Shown: in pieces, positions 10,945 to 24,624 of the stretch
How positions within the stretch are numbered: the first letter of the stretch is position 1
Layout of the letters: each line of letters opens with the position of its first letter
DNA from: Auanema rhodensis
Lineage: Eukaryota; Nematoda; Chromadorea; Rhabditida; Rhabditidae
NCBI GenBank assembly: GCA_964057225.1
Contig: OZ059900.1
Span: 20,103,638-20,167,637, forward strand
Direction of reading: 5' to 3'
DNA length: 64,000 nt
Notes under the pieces: generated by a model
Told to the model about the DNA's origin: nothing
Database searches by the model: none
What the model saw: only the letters and a program-made list of their open reading frames with translations
Translations under genes and position numbers: made by a program

Positions 10945-13900
10945 ACGCCGTTTATGGCTAATATTGATTAAATCGATTTTTGTTCATATGAGTTGTCAAA
11001 TGCAACGAATTTCAGCGTGTTACATACTAAAATGAAACATTTTACATGCTGAACACTAGAAAAATACAAAAACATAGTATTTCCCATGAGAAATATTTTA
11101 TTATGCTGGAAAACCAGTTTTTGGAAATTTCGCTGTAAACAAGGTTTTGACTTACGATTTCATGTGTTCAAACTCATGCAATGTCAATGAAACCTAGCTC
11201 AAAATTGTTCGTACAACGTCTAGTTCCACTTTCACGACAAAAAAACAGGAGGTAGAAAATTAGGGAAATTAGCATATTCTGAGGGCACGCCCCTTATGGC
11301 TAATATTGATTAAATCGATTTTTGTTCATATGAGTCGGCAAATGCAACGAATTTCAGCGTGTTACATACTAAAATAAAGCATTTTACATGCTGAACACTA
11401 GAAAAATACAAAAACACAGTATTTCCCATGAGAAATATTTTATTATGCTGGAAAACCAGTTTTTGGAAATTTCGCTGTAAACAAGGTTTTGACTTACGAT
11501 TTCATGTGTTCAAACTCATGCAATGTCAATGAAACCTAGCTCAAAATTGTTCGTACAACGTCTAGTTCCACTTTCACGACAGAAAAACAAGGGTTAGAAA
11601 ATTAGGGAAATTAGCATATTCTGAGGGCACGCCCCTTATGGCTAATATTGATTAAATCGATTTTTGTTCATATGAGTCGTCAAATGCAACGAATTTCAGC
11701 GTGTTACATACTAAAATGAAGCATTTTACATGCTGAACACTAGAAAAATACAAAAACACAGTATTTCCCATGAGAAATATTTTATTATGCTGGAAAACCA
11801 GTTTTTGGAAATTTCGCTGTAAACAAGGTTTTGACTTACGATTTCATGTGTTCAAACTCATGCAATGTCAATGAAACCTAGCTCAAAATTGTTCGAACAA
11901 CGTCTAGTTCCACTTTCACGACAAAAAAACAGGAGGTAGAAAATTAGGGAAATTAGCATATTCTGAGGGCACGCCGTTTATGGCTAATATTGATTAAATC
12001 GATTTTTGTTCATATGAGTCGTCAAATGCAACGAATTTCAGCGTGTTACATACTAAAATGAAACATTTTACATGCTGAACACTAGAAAAATACAAAAACA
12101 TAGTATTTCCCATGAGAAATATTTTATTATGCTGGAAAACCAGTTTTTGGAAATTTCGCTGTAAACAAGGTTTTGACTTACGATTTCATGTGTTCAAACT
12201 CATGCAATGTCAATGAAACCTAGCTCAAAATTGTTCGAACAACGTCTAGTTCCACTTTCACGACAAAAAAACAGGAGGTAGAAAATTAGGGAAATTAGCA
12301 TATTCTGAGGGCACGCCCCTTATGGCTAATATTGATTAAATCGATTTTTGTTCATATGAGTCGGCAAATGCAACGAATTTCAGCGTGTTACATACTAAAA
12401 TGAAGCATTTTACATGCTGAACACTAGAAAAATACAAAAACACAGTATTTCCCATGAGAAATATTTTATTATGCTGGAAAACCAGTTTTTGGAAATTTCG
12501 CTGTAAACAAGGTTTTGACTTACGATTTCATGTGTTCAAACTCATGCAATGTCAATGAAACCTAGCTCAAAATTGTTCGTACAACGTCTAGTTCCACTTT
12601 CACGACAGAAAAACAAGGGTTAGAAAATTAGGGAAATTAGCATATTCTGAGGGCACGCCCCTTATGGCTAATATTGATTAAATCGATTTTTGTTCATATG
12701 AGTCGTCAAATGCAACGAATTTCAGCGTGTTACATACTAAAATGAAGCATTTTACATGCTGAACACTAGAAAAATACAAAAACACAGTATTTCCCATGAG
12801 AAATATTTTATTATGCTGGAAAACCAGTTTTTGGAAATTTCGCTGTAAACAAGGTTTTGACTTACGATTTCATGTGTTCAAACTCATGCAATGTCAATGA
12901 AACCTAGCTCAAAATTGTTCGTACAACGTCTAGTTCCACTTTCACGACAAAAAAACAGGGGTTAGAAAATTAAGGAAATTAGCATATTCTGAGGGCACGC
13001 CCCTTATGGCTAATATTGATTAAATCGATTTTTGTTCATATGAGTCGTCAAATGCAACGAATTTCAGCGTGTTACATACTAAAATGAAGCATTTTACATG
13101 CTGAACACTAGAAAAATACAAAAACACAGTATTTCCCATGAGAAATATTTTATTATGCTGGAAAACCAGTTTTTGGAAATTTCGCTGTAAACAAGGTTTT
13201 GACTTACGATTTCATGTGTTCAAACTCATGCAATGTCAATGAAACCTAGCTCAAAATTGTTCGTACAACGTCTAGTTCCACTTTCACGACAAAAAAACAG
13301 GGGTTAGAAAATTAAGGAAATTAGCATATTCTGAGGGCACGCCCCTTATGGCTAATATTGATTAAATCGATTTTTGTTCATATGAGTCGTCAAATGCAAC
13401 GAATTTCAGCGTGTTACATACTAAAATGAAGCATTTTACATGCTGAACACTAGAAAAATACAAAAACACAGTATTTCCCATGAGAAATATTTTATTATGC
13501 TGGAAAACCAGTTTTTGGAAATTTCGCTGTAAACAAGGTTTTGACTTACGATTTCATGTGTTCAAACTCATGCAATGTCAATGAAACCTAGCTCAAAATT
13601 GTTCGTACAACGTCTAGTTCCACTTTCACGACAAAAAAACAGGGGTTAGAAAATTAAGGAAATTAGCATATTCTGAGGGCACGCCCCTTATGGCTAATAT
13701 TGATTAAATCGATTTTTGTTCATATGAGTCGTCAAATGCAACGAATTTCAGCGTGTTACATACTAAAATGAAGCATTTTACATGCTGAACACTAGAAAAA
13801 TACAAAAACACAGTATTTCTCATGAGAAATATTTTATTATGCTGGAAAACCAGTTTTTGGAAATTTCGCTGTAAACAAGGTTTTGACTTACGATTTCATG

Positions 13901-16900
13901 TGTTCAAACTCATGCAATGTCAATGAAACCTAGCTCAAAATTGTTCGTACAACGTCTAGTTCCACTTTCACGACAAAAAAACAGGGGTTAGAAAATTAAG
14001 GAAATTAGCATATTCTGAGGGCACGCCCCTTATGGCTAATATTGATTAAATCGATTTTTGTTCATATGAGTCGTCAAATGCAACGAATTTCAGCGTGTTA
14101 CATACTAAAATGAAGCATTTTACATGCTGAACACTAGAAAAATACAAAAACACAGTATTTCCCATGAGAAATATTTTATTATGCTGGAAAACCAGTTTTT
14201 GGAAATTTCGCTGTAAACAAGGTTTTGACTTACGATTTCATGTGTTCAAACTCATGCAATGTCAATGAAACCTAGCTCAAAATTGTTCGTACAACGTCTA
14301 GTTCCACTTTCACGACAAAAAAACAGGGGTTAGAAAATTAAGGAAATTAGCATATTCTGAGGGCACGCCGTTTATGGCTAATATTGATTAAATCGATTTT
14401 TGTTCATATGAGTCGTCAAATGCAACGAATTTCAGCGTGTTACATACTAAAATGAAACATTTTACATGCTGAACACTAGAAAAATACAAAAACACAGTAT
14501 TTCCCATGAGAAATATTTTATTATGCTGGAAAACCAGTTTTTGGAAATTTCGCTGTAAACAAGGTTTTGACTTACGATTTCATGTGTTCAAACTCATGCA
14601 ATGTCAATGAAACCTAGCTCAAAATTGTTCGTACAACGTCTAGTTCCACTTTCACGACAAGAAAACAGGAGGTAGAAAATTAGGGAAATTAGCATATTCT
14701 GAGGGCACGCCCCTTATGGCTAATATTGATTAAATCGATTTTTGTTCATATGAGTCGGCAAATGCAACGAATTTCAGCGTGTTACATACGAAAATGAAGC
14801 ATTTTACATGCTGAACACTAGAAAAATACAAAAACACAGTATTTCCCATGAGAAATATTTTATTATGCTGGAAAACCAGTTTTTGGAAATTTCGCTGTAA
14901 ACAAGGTTTTGACTTACGATTTCATGTGTTCAAACTCATGCAATGTCAATGAAACCTAGCTCAAAATTGTTCGTACAACGTCTAGTTCCACTTTCACGAC
15001 AAAAAAACAGGGGTTAGAAAATTAAGGAAATTAGCATATTCTGAGGGCACGCCGTTTATGGCTAATATTGATTAAATCGATTTTTGTTCATATGAGTCGT
15101 CAAATGCAACGAATTTCAGCGTGTTACATACTAAAATGAAACATTTTACATGCTGAACACTAGAAAAATACAAAAACATAGTATTTCCCATGAGAAATAT
15201 TTTATTATGCTGGAAAACCAGTTTTTGGAAATTTCGCTGTAAACAAGGTTTTGACTTACGATTTCATGTGTTCAAACTCATGCAATGTCAATGAAACCTA
15301 GCTCAAAATTGTTCGTACAACGTCTAGTTCCACTTTCACGACAAAAAAACAGGAGGTAGAAAATTAGGGAAATTAGCATATTCTGAGGGCACGCCCCTTA
15401 TGGCTAATATTGATTAAATCGATTTTTGTTCATATGAGTCGGCAAATGCAACGAATTTCAGCGTGTTACATACTAAAATGAAGCATTTTACATGCTGAAC
15501 ACTAGAAAAATACAAAAACACAGTATTTCCCATGAGAAATATTTTATTATGCTGGAAAACCAGTTTTTGGAAATTTCGCTGTAAACAAGGTTTTGACTTA
15601 CGATTTCATGTGTTCAAACTCATGCAATGTCAATGAAACCTAGCTCAAAATTGTTCGTACAACGTCTAGTTCCACTTTCACGACAGAAAAACAGGGGTTA
15701 GAAAATTAGGGAAATTAGCATATTCTGAGGGCACGCCCCTTATGGCTAATATTGATTAAATCGATTTTTGTTCATATGAGTCGTCAAATGCAACGAATTT
15801 CAGCGTGTTACATACTAAAATGAAGCATTTTACATGCTGAACACTAGAAAAATACAAAAACACAGTATTTCCCATGAGAAATATTTTATTATGCTGGAAA
15901 ACCAGTTTTTGGAAATTTCGCTGTAAACAAGGTTTTGACTTACGATTTCATGTGTTCAAACTCATGCAATGTCAATGAAACCTAGCTCAAAATTGTTCGT
16001 ACAACGTCTAGTTCCACTTTCACGACAAAAAAACAGGGGTTAGAAAATTAAGGAAATTAGCATATTCTGAGGGCACGCCGTTTATGGCTAATATTGATTA
16101 AATCGATTTTTGTTCATATGAGTCGTCAAATGCAACGAATTTCAGCGTGTTACATACTAAAATGAAACATTTTACATGCTGAACACTAGAAAAATACAAA
16201 AACATAGTATTTCCCATGAGAAATATTTTATTATGCTGGAAAACCAGTTTTTGGAAATTTCGCTGTAAACAAGGTTTTGACTTACGATTTCATGTGTTCA
16301 AACTCATGCAATGTCAATGAAACCTAGCTCAAAATTGTTCGAACAACGTCTAGTTCCACTTTCACGACAAAAAAACAGGAGGTAGAAAATTAGGGAAATT
16401 AGCATATTCTGAGGGCACGCCGTTTATGGCTAATATTGATTAAATCGATTTTTGTTCATATGAGTCGTCAAATGCAACGAATTTCAGCGTGTTACATACT
16501 AAAATGAAACATTTTACATGCTGAACACTAGAAAAATACAAAAACATAGTATTTCCCATGAGAAATATTTTATTATGCTGGAAAACCAGTTTTTGGAAAT
16601 TTCGCTGTAAACAAGGTTTTGACTTACGATTTCATGTGTTCAAACTCATGCAATGTCAATGAAACCTAGCTCAAAATTGTTCGAACAACGTCTAGTTCCA
16701 CTTTCACGACAAAAAAACAGGAGGTAGAAAATTAGGGAAATTAGCATATTCTGAGGGCACGCCCCTTATGGCTAATATTGATTAAATCGATTTTTGTTCA
16801 TATGAGTCGGCAAATGCAACGAATTTCAGCGTGTTACATACTAAAATGAAGCATTTTACATGCTGAACACTAGAAAAATACAAAAACACAGTATTTCCCA

Positions 16901-19494
16901 TGAGAAATATTTTATTATGCTGGAAAACCAGTTTTTGGAAATTTCGCTGTAAACAAGGTTTTGACTTACGATTTCATGTGTTCAAACTCATGCAATGTCA
17001 ACGAAACCTAGCTCAAAATTGTTCGTACAACGTCTAGTTCCACTTTCACGACAGAAAAACAAGGGTTAGAAAATTAGGGAAATTAGCATATTCTGAGGGC
17101 ACGCCCCTTATGGCTAATATTGATTAAATCGATTTTTGTTCATATGAGTCGTCAAATGCAACGAATTTCAGCGTGTTACATACTAAAATGAAGCATTTTA
17201 CATGCTGAACACTAGAAAAATACAAAAACACAGTATTTCCCATGAGAAATATTTTATTATGCTGGAAAACCAGTTTTTGGAAATTTCGCTGTAAACAAGG
17301 TTTTGACTTACGATTTCATGTGTTCAAACTCATGCAATGTCAATGAAACCTAGCTCAAAATTGTTCGTACAACGTCTAGTTCCACTTTCACGACAAAAAA
17401 ACAGGGGTTAGAAAATTAAGGAAATTAGCATATTCTGAGGGCACGCCCCTTATGGCTAATATTGATTAAATCGATTTTTGTTCATATGAGTCGTCAAATG
17501 CAACGAATTTCAGCGTGTTACATACTAAAATGAAGCATTTTACATGCTGAACACTAGAAAAATACAAAAACACAGTATTTCCCATGAGAAATATTTTATT
17601 ATGCTGGAAAACCAGTTTTTGGAAATTTCGCTGTAAACAAGGTTTTGACTTACGATTTCATGTGTTCAAACTCATGCAATGTCAATGAAACCTAGCTCAA
17701 AATTGTTCGTACAACGTCTAGTTCCACTTTCACGACAAAAAAACAGGGGTTAGAAAATTAAGGAAATTAGCATATTCTGAGGGCACGCCCCTTATGGCTA
17801 ATATTGATTAAATCGATTTTTGTTCATATGAGTCGTCAAATGCAACGAATTTCAGCGTGTTACATACTAAAATGAACCATTTTACATGCTGAACACTAGA
17901 AAAATACAAAAACACAGTATTTCTCATGAGAAATATTTTATTATGCTGGAAAACCAGTTTTTGGAAATTTCGCTGTAAACAAGGTTTTGACTTACGATTT
18001 CATGTGTTCAAACTCATGCAATGTCAATGAAACCTAGCTCAAAATTGTTCGTACAACGTCTAGTTCCACTTTCACGACAAAAAAACAGGGGTTAGAAAAT
18101 TAAGGAAATTAGCATATTCTGAGGGCACGCCCCTTATGGCTAATATTGATTAAATCGATTTTTGTTCATATGAGTCGTCAAATGCAACGAATTTCAGCGT
18201 GTTACATACTAAAATGAAGCATTTTACATGCTGAACACTAGAAAAATACAAAAACACAGTATTTCCCATGAGAAATATTTTATTAAGCTGGAAAACCAGT
18301 TTTTGGAAATTTCGCTGTAAACAAGGTTTTGACTTACGATTTCATGTGTTCAAACTCATGCAATGTCAATGAAACCTAGCTCAAAATTGTTCGTACAACG
18401 TCTAGTTCCACTTTCACGACAAAAAAACAGGGGTTAGAAAATTAGGGAAATTAGCATATTCTGAGGGCACGCCCCTTATGGCTAATATTGATTAAATCGA
18501 TTTTTGTTCATATGAGTCGTCAAATGCAACGAATTTCAGCGTGTTACATACTAAAATGAAGCATTTTACATGCTGAACACTAGAAAAATACAAAAACACA
18601 GTATTTCCCATGAGAAATATTTTATTATGCTGGAAAACCAGTTTTTGGAAATTTCGCTGTAAACAAGGTTTTGACTTACGATTTCATGTGTTCAAACTCA
18701 TGCAATGTCAATGAAACCTAGCTCAAAATTGTTCGTACAACGTCTAGTTCCACTTTCACGACAAAAAAACAGGGGTTAGAAAATTAAGGAAATTAGCATA
18801 TTCTGAGGGCACGCCCCTTATGGCTAATATTGATTAAATCGATTTTTGTTCATATGAGTCGTCAAATGCAACGAATTTCAGCGTGTTACATACTAAAATG
18901 AAGCATTTTACATGCTGAACACTAGAAAAATACAAAAACACAGTATTTCTCATGAGAAATATTTTATTATGCTGGAAAACCAGTTTTTGGAAATTTCGCT
19001 GTAAACAAGGTTTTGACTTACGATTTCATGTGTTCAAACTCATGCAATGTCAATGAAACCTAGCTCAAAATTGTTCGTACAACGTCTAGTTCCACTTTCA
19101 CGACAAAAAAACAGGGGTTAGAAAATTAAGGAAATTAGCATATTCTGAGGGCACGCCCCTTATGGCTAATATTGATTAAATCGATTTTTGTTCATATGAG
19201 TCGTCAAATGCAACGAATTTCAGCGTCTTACATACTAAAATGAAGCATTTTACATGCTGAACACTAGAAAAATACAAAAACACAGTATTTCCCATGAGAA
19301 ATATTTTATTATGCTGGAAAACCAGTTTTTGGAAATTTCGCTGTAAACAAGGTTTTGACTTACGATTTCATGTGTTCAAACTCATGCAATGTCAATGAAA
19401 CCTAGCTCAAAATTGTTCGTACAACGTCTAGTTCCACTTTCACGACAAAAAAACAGGGGTTAGAAAATTAAGGAAATTAGCATATTCTGAGGGC
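10945..19494 (+). repeat. Mixed E/F/G/H field (M33-M57)
   Basis: Twenty-five monomers of the types that build the later long HORs, in a less regular order: E1 F Q E2 F G G G H G E0 K E1 F-like G E2 E2 F G G H G-like G H G. Short strings recur: G-E2-E2-F-G-G (M47-M52) returns at M87-M92 and M105-M110, and H-G-E0-K at M41-M44 returns at M56-M59, M95-M98 and M113-M116. M33 is the first monomer with GT at p6-7. M35 is a hybrid: G-like up to p140 and E2-like from p268. The segment looks like a source, or a scrambled relative, of the 18-monomer HOR. Confidence 0.85.
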
Positions 19495-22400
19495 ACGCCG
19501 TTTATGGCTAATATTGATTAAATCGATTTTTGTTCATATGAGTCGTCAAATGCAACGAATTTCAGCGTGTTACATACTAAAATGAAACATTTTACATGCT
19601 GAACACTAGAAAAATACAAAAACACAGTATTTCCCATGAGAAATATTTTATTATGCTGGAAAACCAGTTTTTGGAAATTTCGCTGTAAACAAGGTTTTGA
19701 CTTACGATTTCATGTGTTCAAACTCATGCAATGTCAATGAAACCTAGCTCAAAATTGTTCGTACAACGTCTAGTTCCACTTTCACGACAAAAAAACAGGA
19801 GGTAGAAAATTAGGGAAATTAGCATATTCTGAGGGCACGCCCCTTATGGCTAATATTGATTAAATCGATTTTTGTTCATATGAGTCGGCAAATGCAACGA
19901 ATTTCAGCGTGTTACATACTAAAATGAAGCATTTTACATGCTGAACACTAGAAAAATACAAAAACACAGTATTTCCCATGAGAAATATTTTATTATGCTG
20001 GAAAACCAGTTTTTGGAAATTTCGCTGTAAACAAGGTTTTGACTTACGATTTCATGTGTTCAAACTCATGCAATGTCAATGAAACCTAGCTCAAAATTGT
20101 TCGTACAACGTCTAGTTCCACTTTCACGACAAAAAAACAGGGGTTAGAAAATTAAGGAAATTAGCATATTCTGAGGGCACGCCGTTTATGGCTAATATTG
20201 ATTAAATCGATTTTTGTTCATATGAGTCGTCAAATGCAACGAATTTCAGCGTGTTACATACTAAAATGAAACATTTTACATGCTGAACACTAGAAAAATA
20301 CAAAAACATAGTATTTCCCATGAGAAATATTTTATTATGCTGGAAAACCAGTTTTTGGAAATTTCGCTGTAAACAAGGTTTTGACTTACGATTTCATGTG
20401 TTCAAACTCATGCAATGTCAATGAAACCTAGCTCAAAATTGTTCGTACAACGTCTAGTTCCACTTTCACGACAAAAAAACAGGAGGTAGAAAATTAGGGA
20501 AATTAGCATATTCTGAGGGCACGCCCCTTATGGCTAATATTGATTAAATCGATTTTTGTTCATATGAGTCGGCAAATGCAACGAATTTCAGCGTGTTACA
20601 TACTAAAATGAAGCATTTTACATGCTGAACACTAGAAAAATACAAAAACACAGTATTTCCCATGAGAAATATTTTATTATGCTGGAAAACCAGTTTTTGG
20701 AAATTTCGCTGTAAACAAGGTTTTGACTTACAATTTCATGTGTTCAAACTCATGCAATGTCAATGAAACCTAGCTCAAAATTGTTCGTACAACGTCTAGT
20801 TCCACTTTCACGACAAAAAAACAGGGGGTAGAAAATTAGGGAAATTAGCATATTCTGAGGGCACGCCCCTTATGGCTAATATTGATTAAACCGATTTTTG
20901 TTCATATGAGTCGTCAAATGCAACGAATTTCAGCGTGTTACATACTAAAATGAAGCATTTTACATGCTGAACACTAGAAAAATACAAAAACACAGTATTT
21001 CCCATGAGAAATATTTTATTATGCTGGAAAACCAGTTTTTGGAAATTTCGCTGTAAACAAGGTTTTGACTTACGATTTCATGTGTTCAAACTCATGCAAT
21101 GTCAATGAAACCTAGCTCAAAATTGTTCGTACAACGTCTAGTTCCACTTTCACGACAAAAAAACAGGGGTTAGAAAATTAAGGAAATTAGCATATTCTGA
21201 GGGCACGCCGTTTATGGCTAATATTGATTAAATCGATTTTTGTTCATATGAGTCGTCAAATGCAACGAATTTCAGCGTGTTACATACTAAAATGAAACAT
21301 TTTACATGCTGAACACTAGAAAAATACAAAAACATAGTATTTCCCATGAGAAATATTTTATTATGCTGGAAAACCAGTTTTTGGAAATTTCGCTGTAAAC
21401 AAGGTTTTGACTTACGATTTCATGTGTTCAAACTCATGCAATGTCAATGAAACCTAGCTCAAAATTGTTCGTACAACGTCTAGTTCCACTTTCACGACAG
21501 AAAAACAGGGGTTAGAAAATTAAGGAAATTAGCATATTCTGAGGGCACGCCCCTTATGGCTAATATTGATTAAACCGATTTTTGTTCATATGAGTCGTCA
21601 AATGCAACGAATTTCAGCGTGTTACATACTAAAATGAAGCATTTTACATGCTGAACACTAGAAAAATACAAAAACACAGTATTTCCCATGAGAAATATTT
21701 TATTATGCTGGAAAACCAGTTTTTGGAAATTTCGCTGTAAACAAGGTTTTGACTTACGATTTCATGTGTTCAAACTCATGCAATGTCAATGAAACCTAGC
21801 TCAAAATTGTTCGTACAACGTCTAGTTCCACTTTCACGACAAAAAAACAGGGGGTAGAAAATTAGGGAAATTAGCATATTCTGAGGGCACGCCCCTTATG
21901 GCTAATATTGATTAAATCGATTTTTGTTCATATGAGTCGGCAAATGCAACGAATTTCAGCGTGTTACATACTAAAATGAAGCATTTTACATGCTGAACAC
22001 TAGAAAAATACAAAAACACAGTATTTCCCATGAGAAATATTTTATTATGCTGGAAAACCAGTTTTTGGAAATTTCGCTGTAAACAAGGTTTTGACTTACG
22101 ATTTCATGTGTTCAAACTCATGCAATGTCAATGAAACCTAGCTCAAAATTGTTCGTACAACGTCTAGTTCCACTTTCACGACAAAAAAACAGGAGGTAGA
22201 AAATTAGGGAAATTAGCATATTCTGAGGGCACGCCCCTTATGGCTAATATTGATTAAATCGATTTTTGTTCATATGAGTCGGCAAATGCAACGAATTTCA
22301 GCGTGTTACATACTAAAATGAAGCATTTTACATGCTGAACACTAGAAAAATACAAAAACACAGTATTTCCCATGAGAAATATTTTATTATGCTGGAAAAC

Positions 22401-22914
22401 CAGTTTTTGGAAATTTCGCTGTAAACAAGGTTTTGACTTACGATTTCATGTGTTCAAACTCATGCAATGTCAATGAAACCTAGCTCAAAATTGTTCGTAC
22501 AACGTCTAGTTCCACTTTCACGACAAAAAAACAGGAGGTAGAAAATTAGGGAAATTAGCATATTCTGAGGGCACGCCCCTTATGGCTAATATTGATTAAA
22601 TCGATTTTTGTTCATATGAGTCGGCAAATGCAACGAATTTCAGCGTGTTACATACTAAAATGAAGCATTTTACATGCTGAACACTAGAAAAATACAAAAA
22701 CACAGTATTTCCCATGAGAAATATTTTATTATACTGGAAAACCAGTTTTTGGAAATTTCGCTGTAAACAAGGTTTTGACTTACGATTTCATGTGTTCAAA
22801 CTCATGCAATGTCAATGAAACCTAGCTCAAAATTGTTCGTACAACGTCTAGTTCCACTTTCACGACAAAAAAACAGGGGGTAGAAAATTAGGGAAATTAG
22901 CATATTCTGAGGGC
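19495..22914 (+). repeat. Ten monomers of the eleven-mer HOR, distant copy
   Basis: M58-M67 have the type order E0 K E1 N D E3 R L L N, identical to M126-M135 and M137-M146 in the right half of the window. M61 carries p212 A (ttacaattt, base 20732), shared only with M140 (base 47750), which holds the same slot in its HOR copy. M67 has a private 162A. The eleventh monomer (K in M136, L in M147) is here an L, as in M147. The block is 79 monomers (27,018 bp) from its best match. Confidence 0.9.
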
Positions 22915-24624
22915 ACGCCCCTTATGGCTAATATTGATTAAATCGATTTTTGTTCATATGAGTCGGCAAATGCAACGAATTTCAGCGTGTTACATACTAA
23001 AATGAAGCATTTTACATGCTGAACACTAGAAAAATACAAAAACACAGTATTTCCCATGAGAAATATTTTATTATGCTGGAAAACCAGTTTTTGGAAATTT
23101 CGCTGTAAACAAGGTTTTGACTTACGATTTCATGTGTTCAAACTCATGCAATGTCAATGAAACCTAGCTCAAAATTGTTCGTACAACGTCTAGTTCCACT
23201 TTCACGACAAAAAAACAGGAGGTAGAAAATTAGGGAAATTAGCATATTCTGAGGGCACGCCCCTTATGGCTAATATTGATTAAATCGATTTTTGTTCATA
23301 TGAGTCGGCAAATGCAACGAATTTCAGCGTGTTACATACTAAAATGAAGCATTTTACATGCTGAACACTAGAAAAATACAAAAACACAGTATTTCCCATG
23401 AGAAATATTTTATTATGCTGGAAAACCAGTTTTTGGAAATTTCGCTGTAAACAAGGTTTTGACTTACGATTTCATGTGTTCAAACTCATGCAATGTCAAT
23501 GAAACCTAGCTCAAAATTGTTCGTACAACGTCTAGTTCCACTTTCACGACAAAAAAACAGGAGGTAGAAAATTAGGGAAATTAGCATATTCTGAGGGCAC
23601 GCCCCTTATGGCTAATATTGATTAAATCGATTTTTGTTCATATGAGTCGTCAAATGCAACAAATTTCAGCGTGTTACATACTAAAATGAAGCATTTTACA
23701 TGCTGAACACTAGAAAAATACAAAAACACAGTATTTCCCATGAGAAATATTTTATTATGCTGGAAAACCAGTTTTTGGAAATTTCGCTGTAAACAAGGTT
23801 TTGACTTACGATTTCATGTGTTCAAACTCATGCAATGTCAATGAAACCTAGCTCAAAATTGTTCGTACAACGTCTAGTTCCACTTTCACGACAAAAAAAC
23901 AGGGGTTAGAAAATTAAGGAAATTAGCATATTCTGAGGGCACGCCCCTTATGGCTAATATTGATTAAATCGATTTTTGTTCATATGAGTCGTCAAATGCA
24001 ACGAATTTCAGCGTGTTACATACTAAAATGAAGCATTTTACATGCTGAACACTAGAAAAATACAAAAACACAGTATTTCCCATGAGAAATATTTTATTAT
24101 GCTGGAAAACCAGTTTTTGGAAATTTCGCTGTAAACAAGGTTTTGACTTACGATTTCATGTGTTCAAACTCATGCAATGTCAATGAAACCTAGCTCAAAA
24201 TTGTTCGTACAACGTCTAGTTCCACTTTCACGACAAAAAAACAGGGGTTAGAAAATTAAGGAAATTAGCATATTCTGAGGGCACGCCCCTTATGGCTAAT
24301 ATTGATTAAATCGATTTTTGTTCATATGAGTCGTCAAATGCAACGAATTTCAGCGTGTTACATACTAAAATGAAGCATTTTACATGCTGAACACTAGAAA
24401 AATACAAAAACACAGTATTTCCCATGAGAAATATTTTATTATGCTGGAAAACCAGTTTTTGGAAATTTCGCTGTAAACAAGGTTTTGACTTACGATTTCA
24501 TGTGTTCAAACTCATGCAATGTCAATGAAACCTAGCTCAAAATTGTTCGTACAACGTCTAGTTCCACTTTCACGACAAAAAAACAGGGGTTAGAAAATTA
24601 AGGAAATTAGCATATTCTGAGGGC
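22915..24624 (+). repeat. Linker of L and G monomers (M68-M72)
   Basis: Five monomers: two L (52G, 306A) and three G (52T, 308T, 319A). They continue the L-L-N run of the preceding block and lead into the nine-monomer repeat. M70 has a private CpG loss at p63 (caacaaat). No HOR of their own can be recognised and nothing other than satellite is present. Confidence 0.8.
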
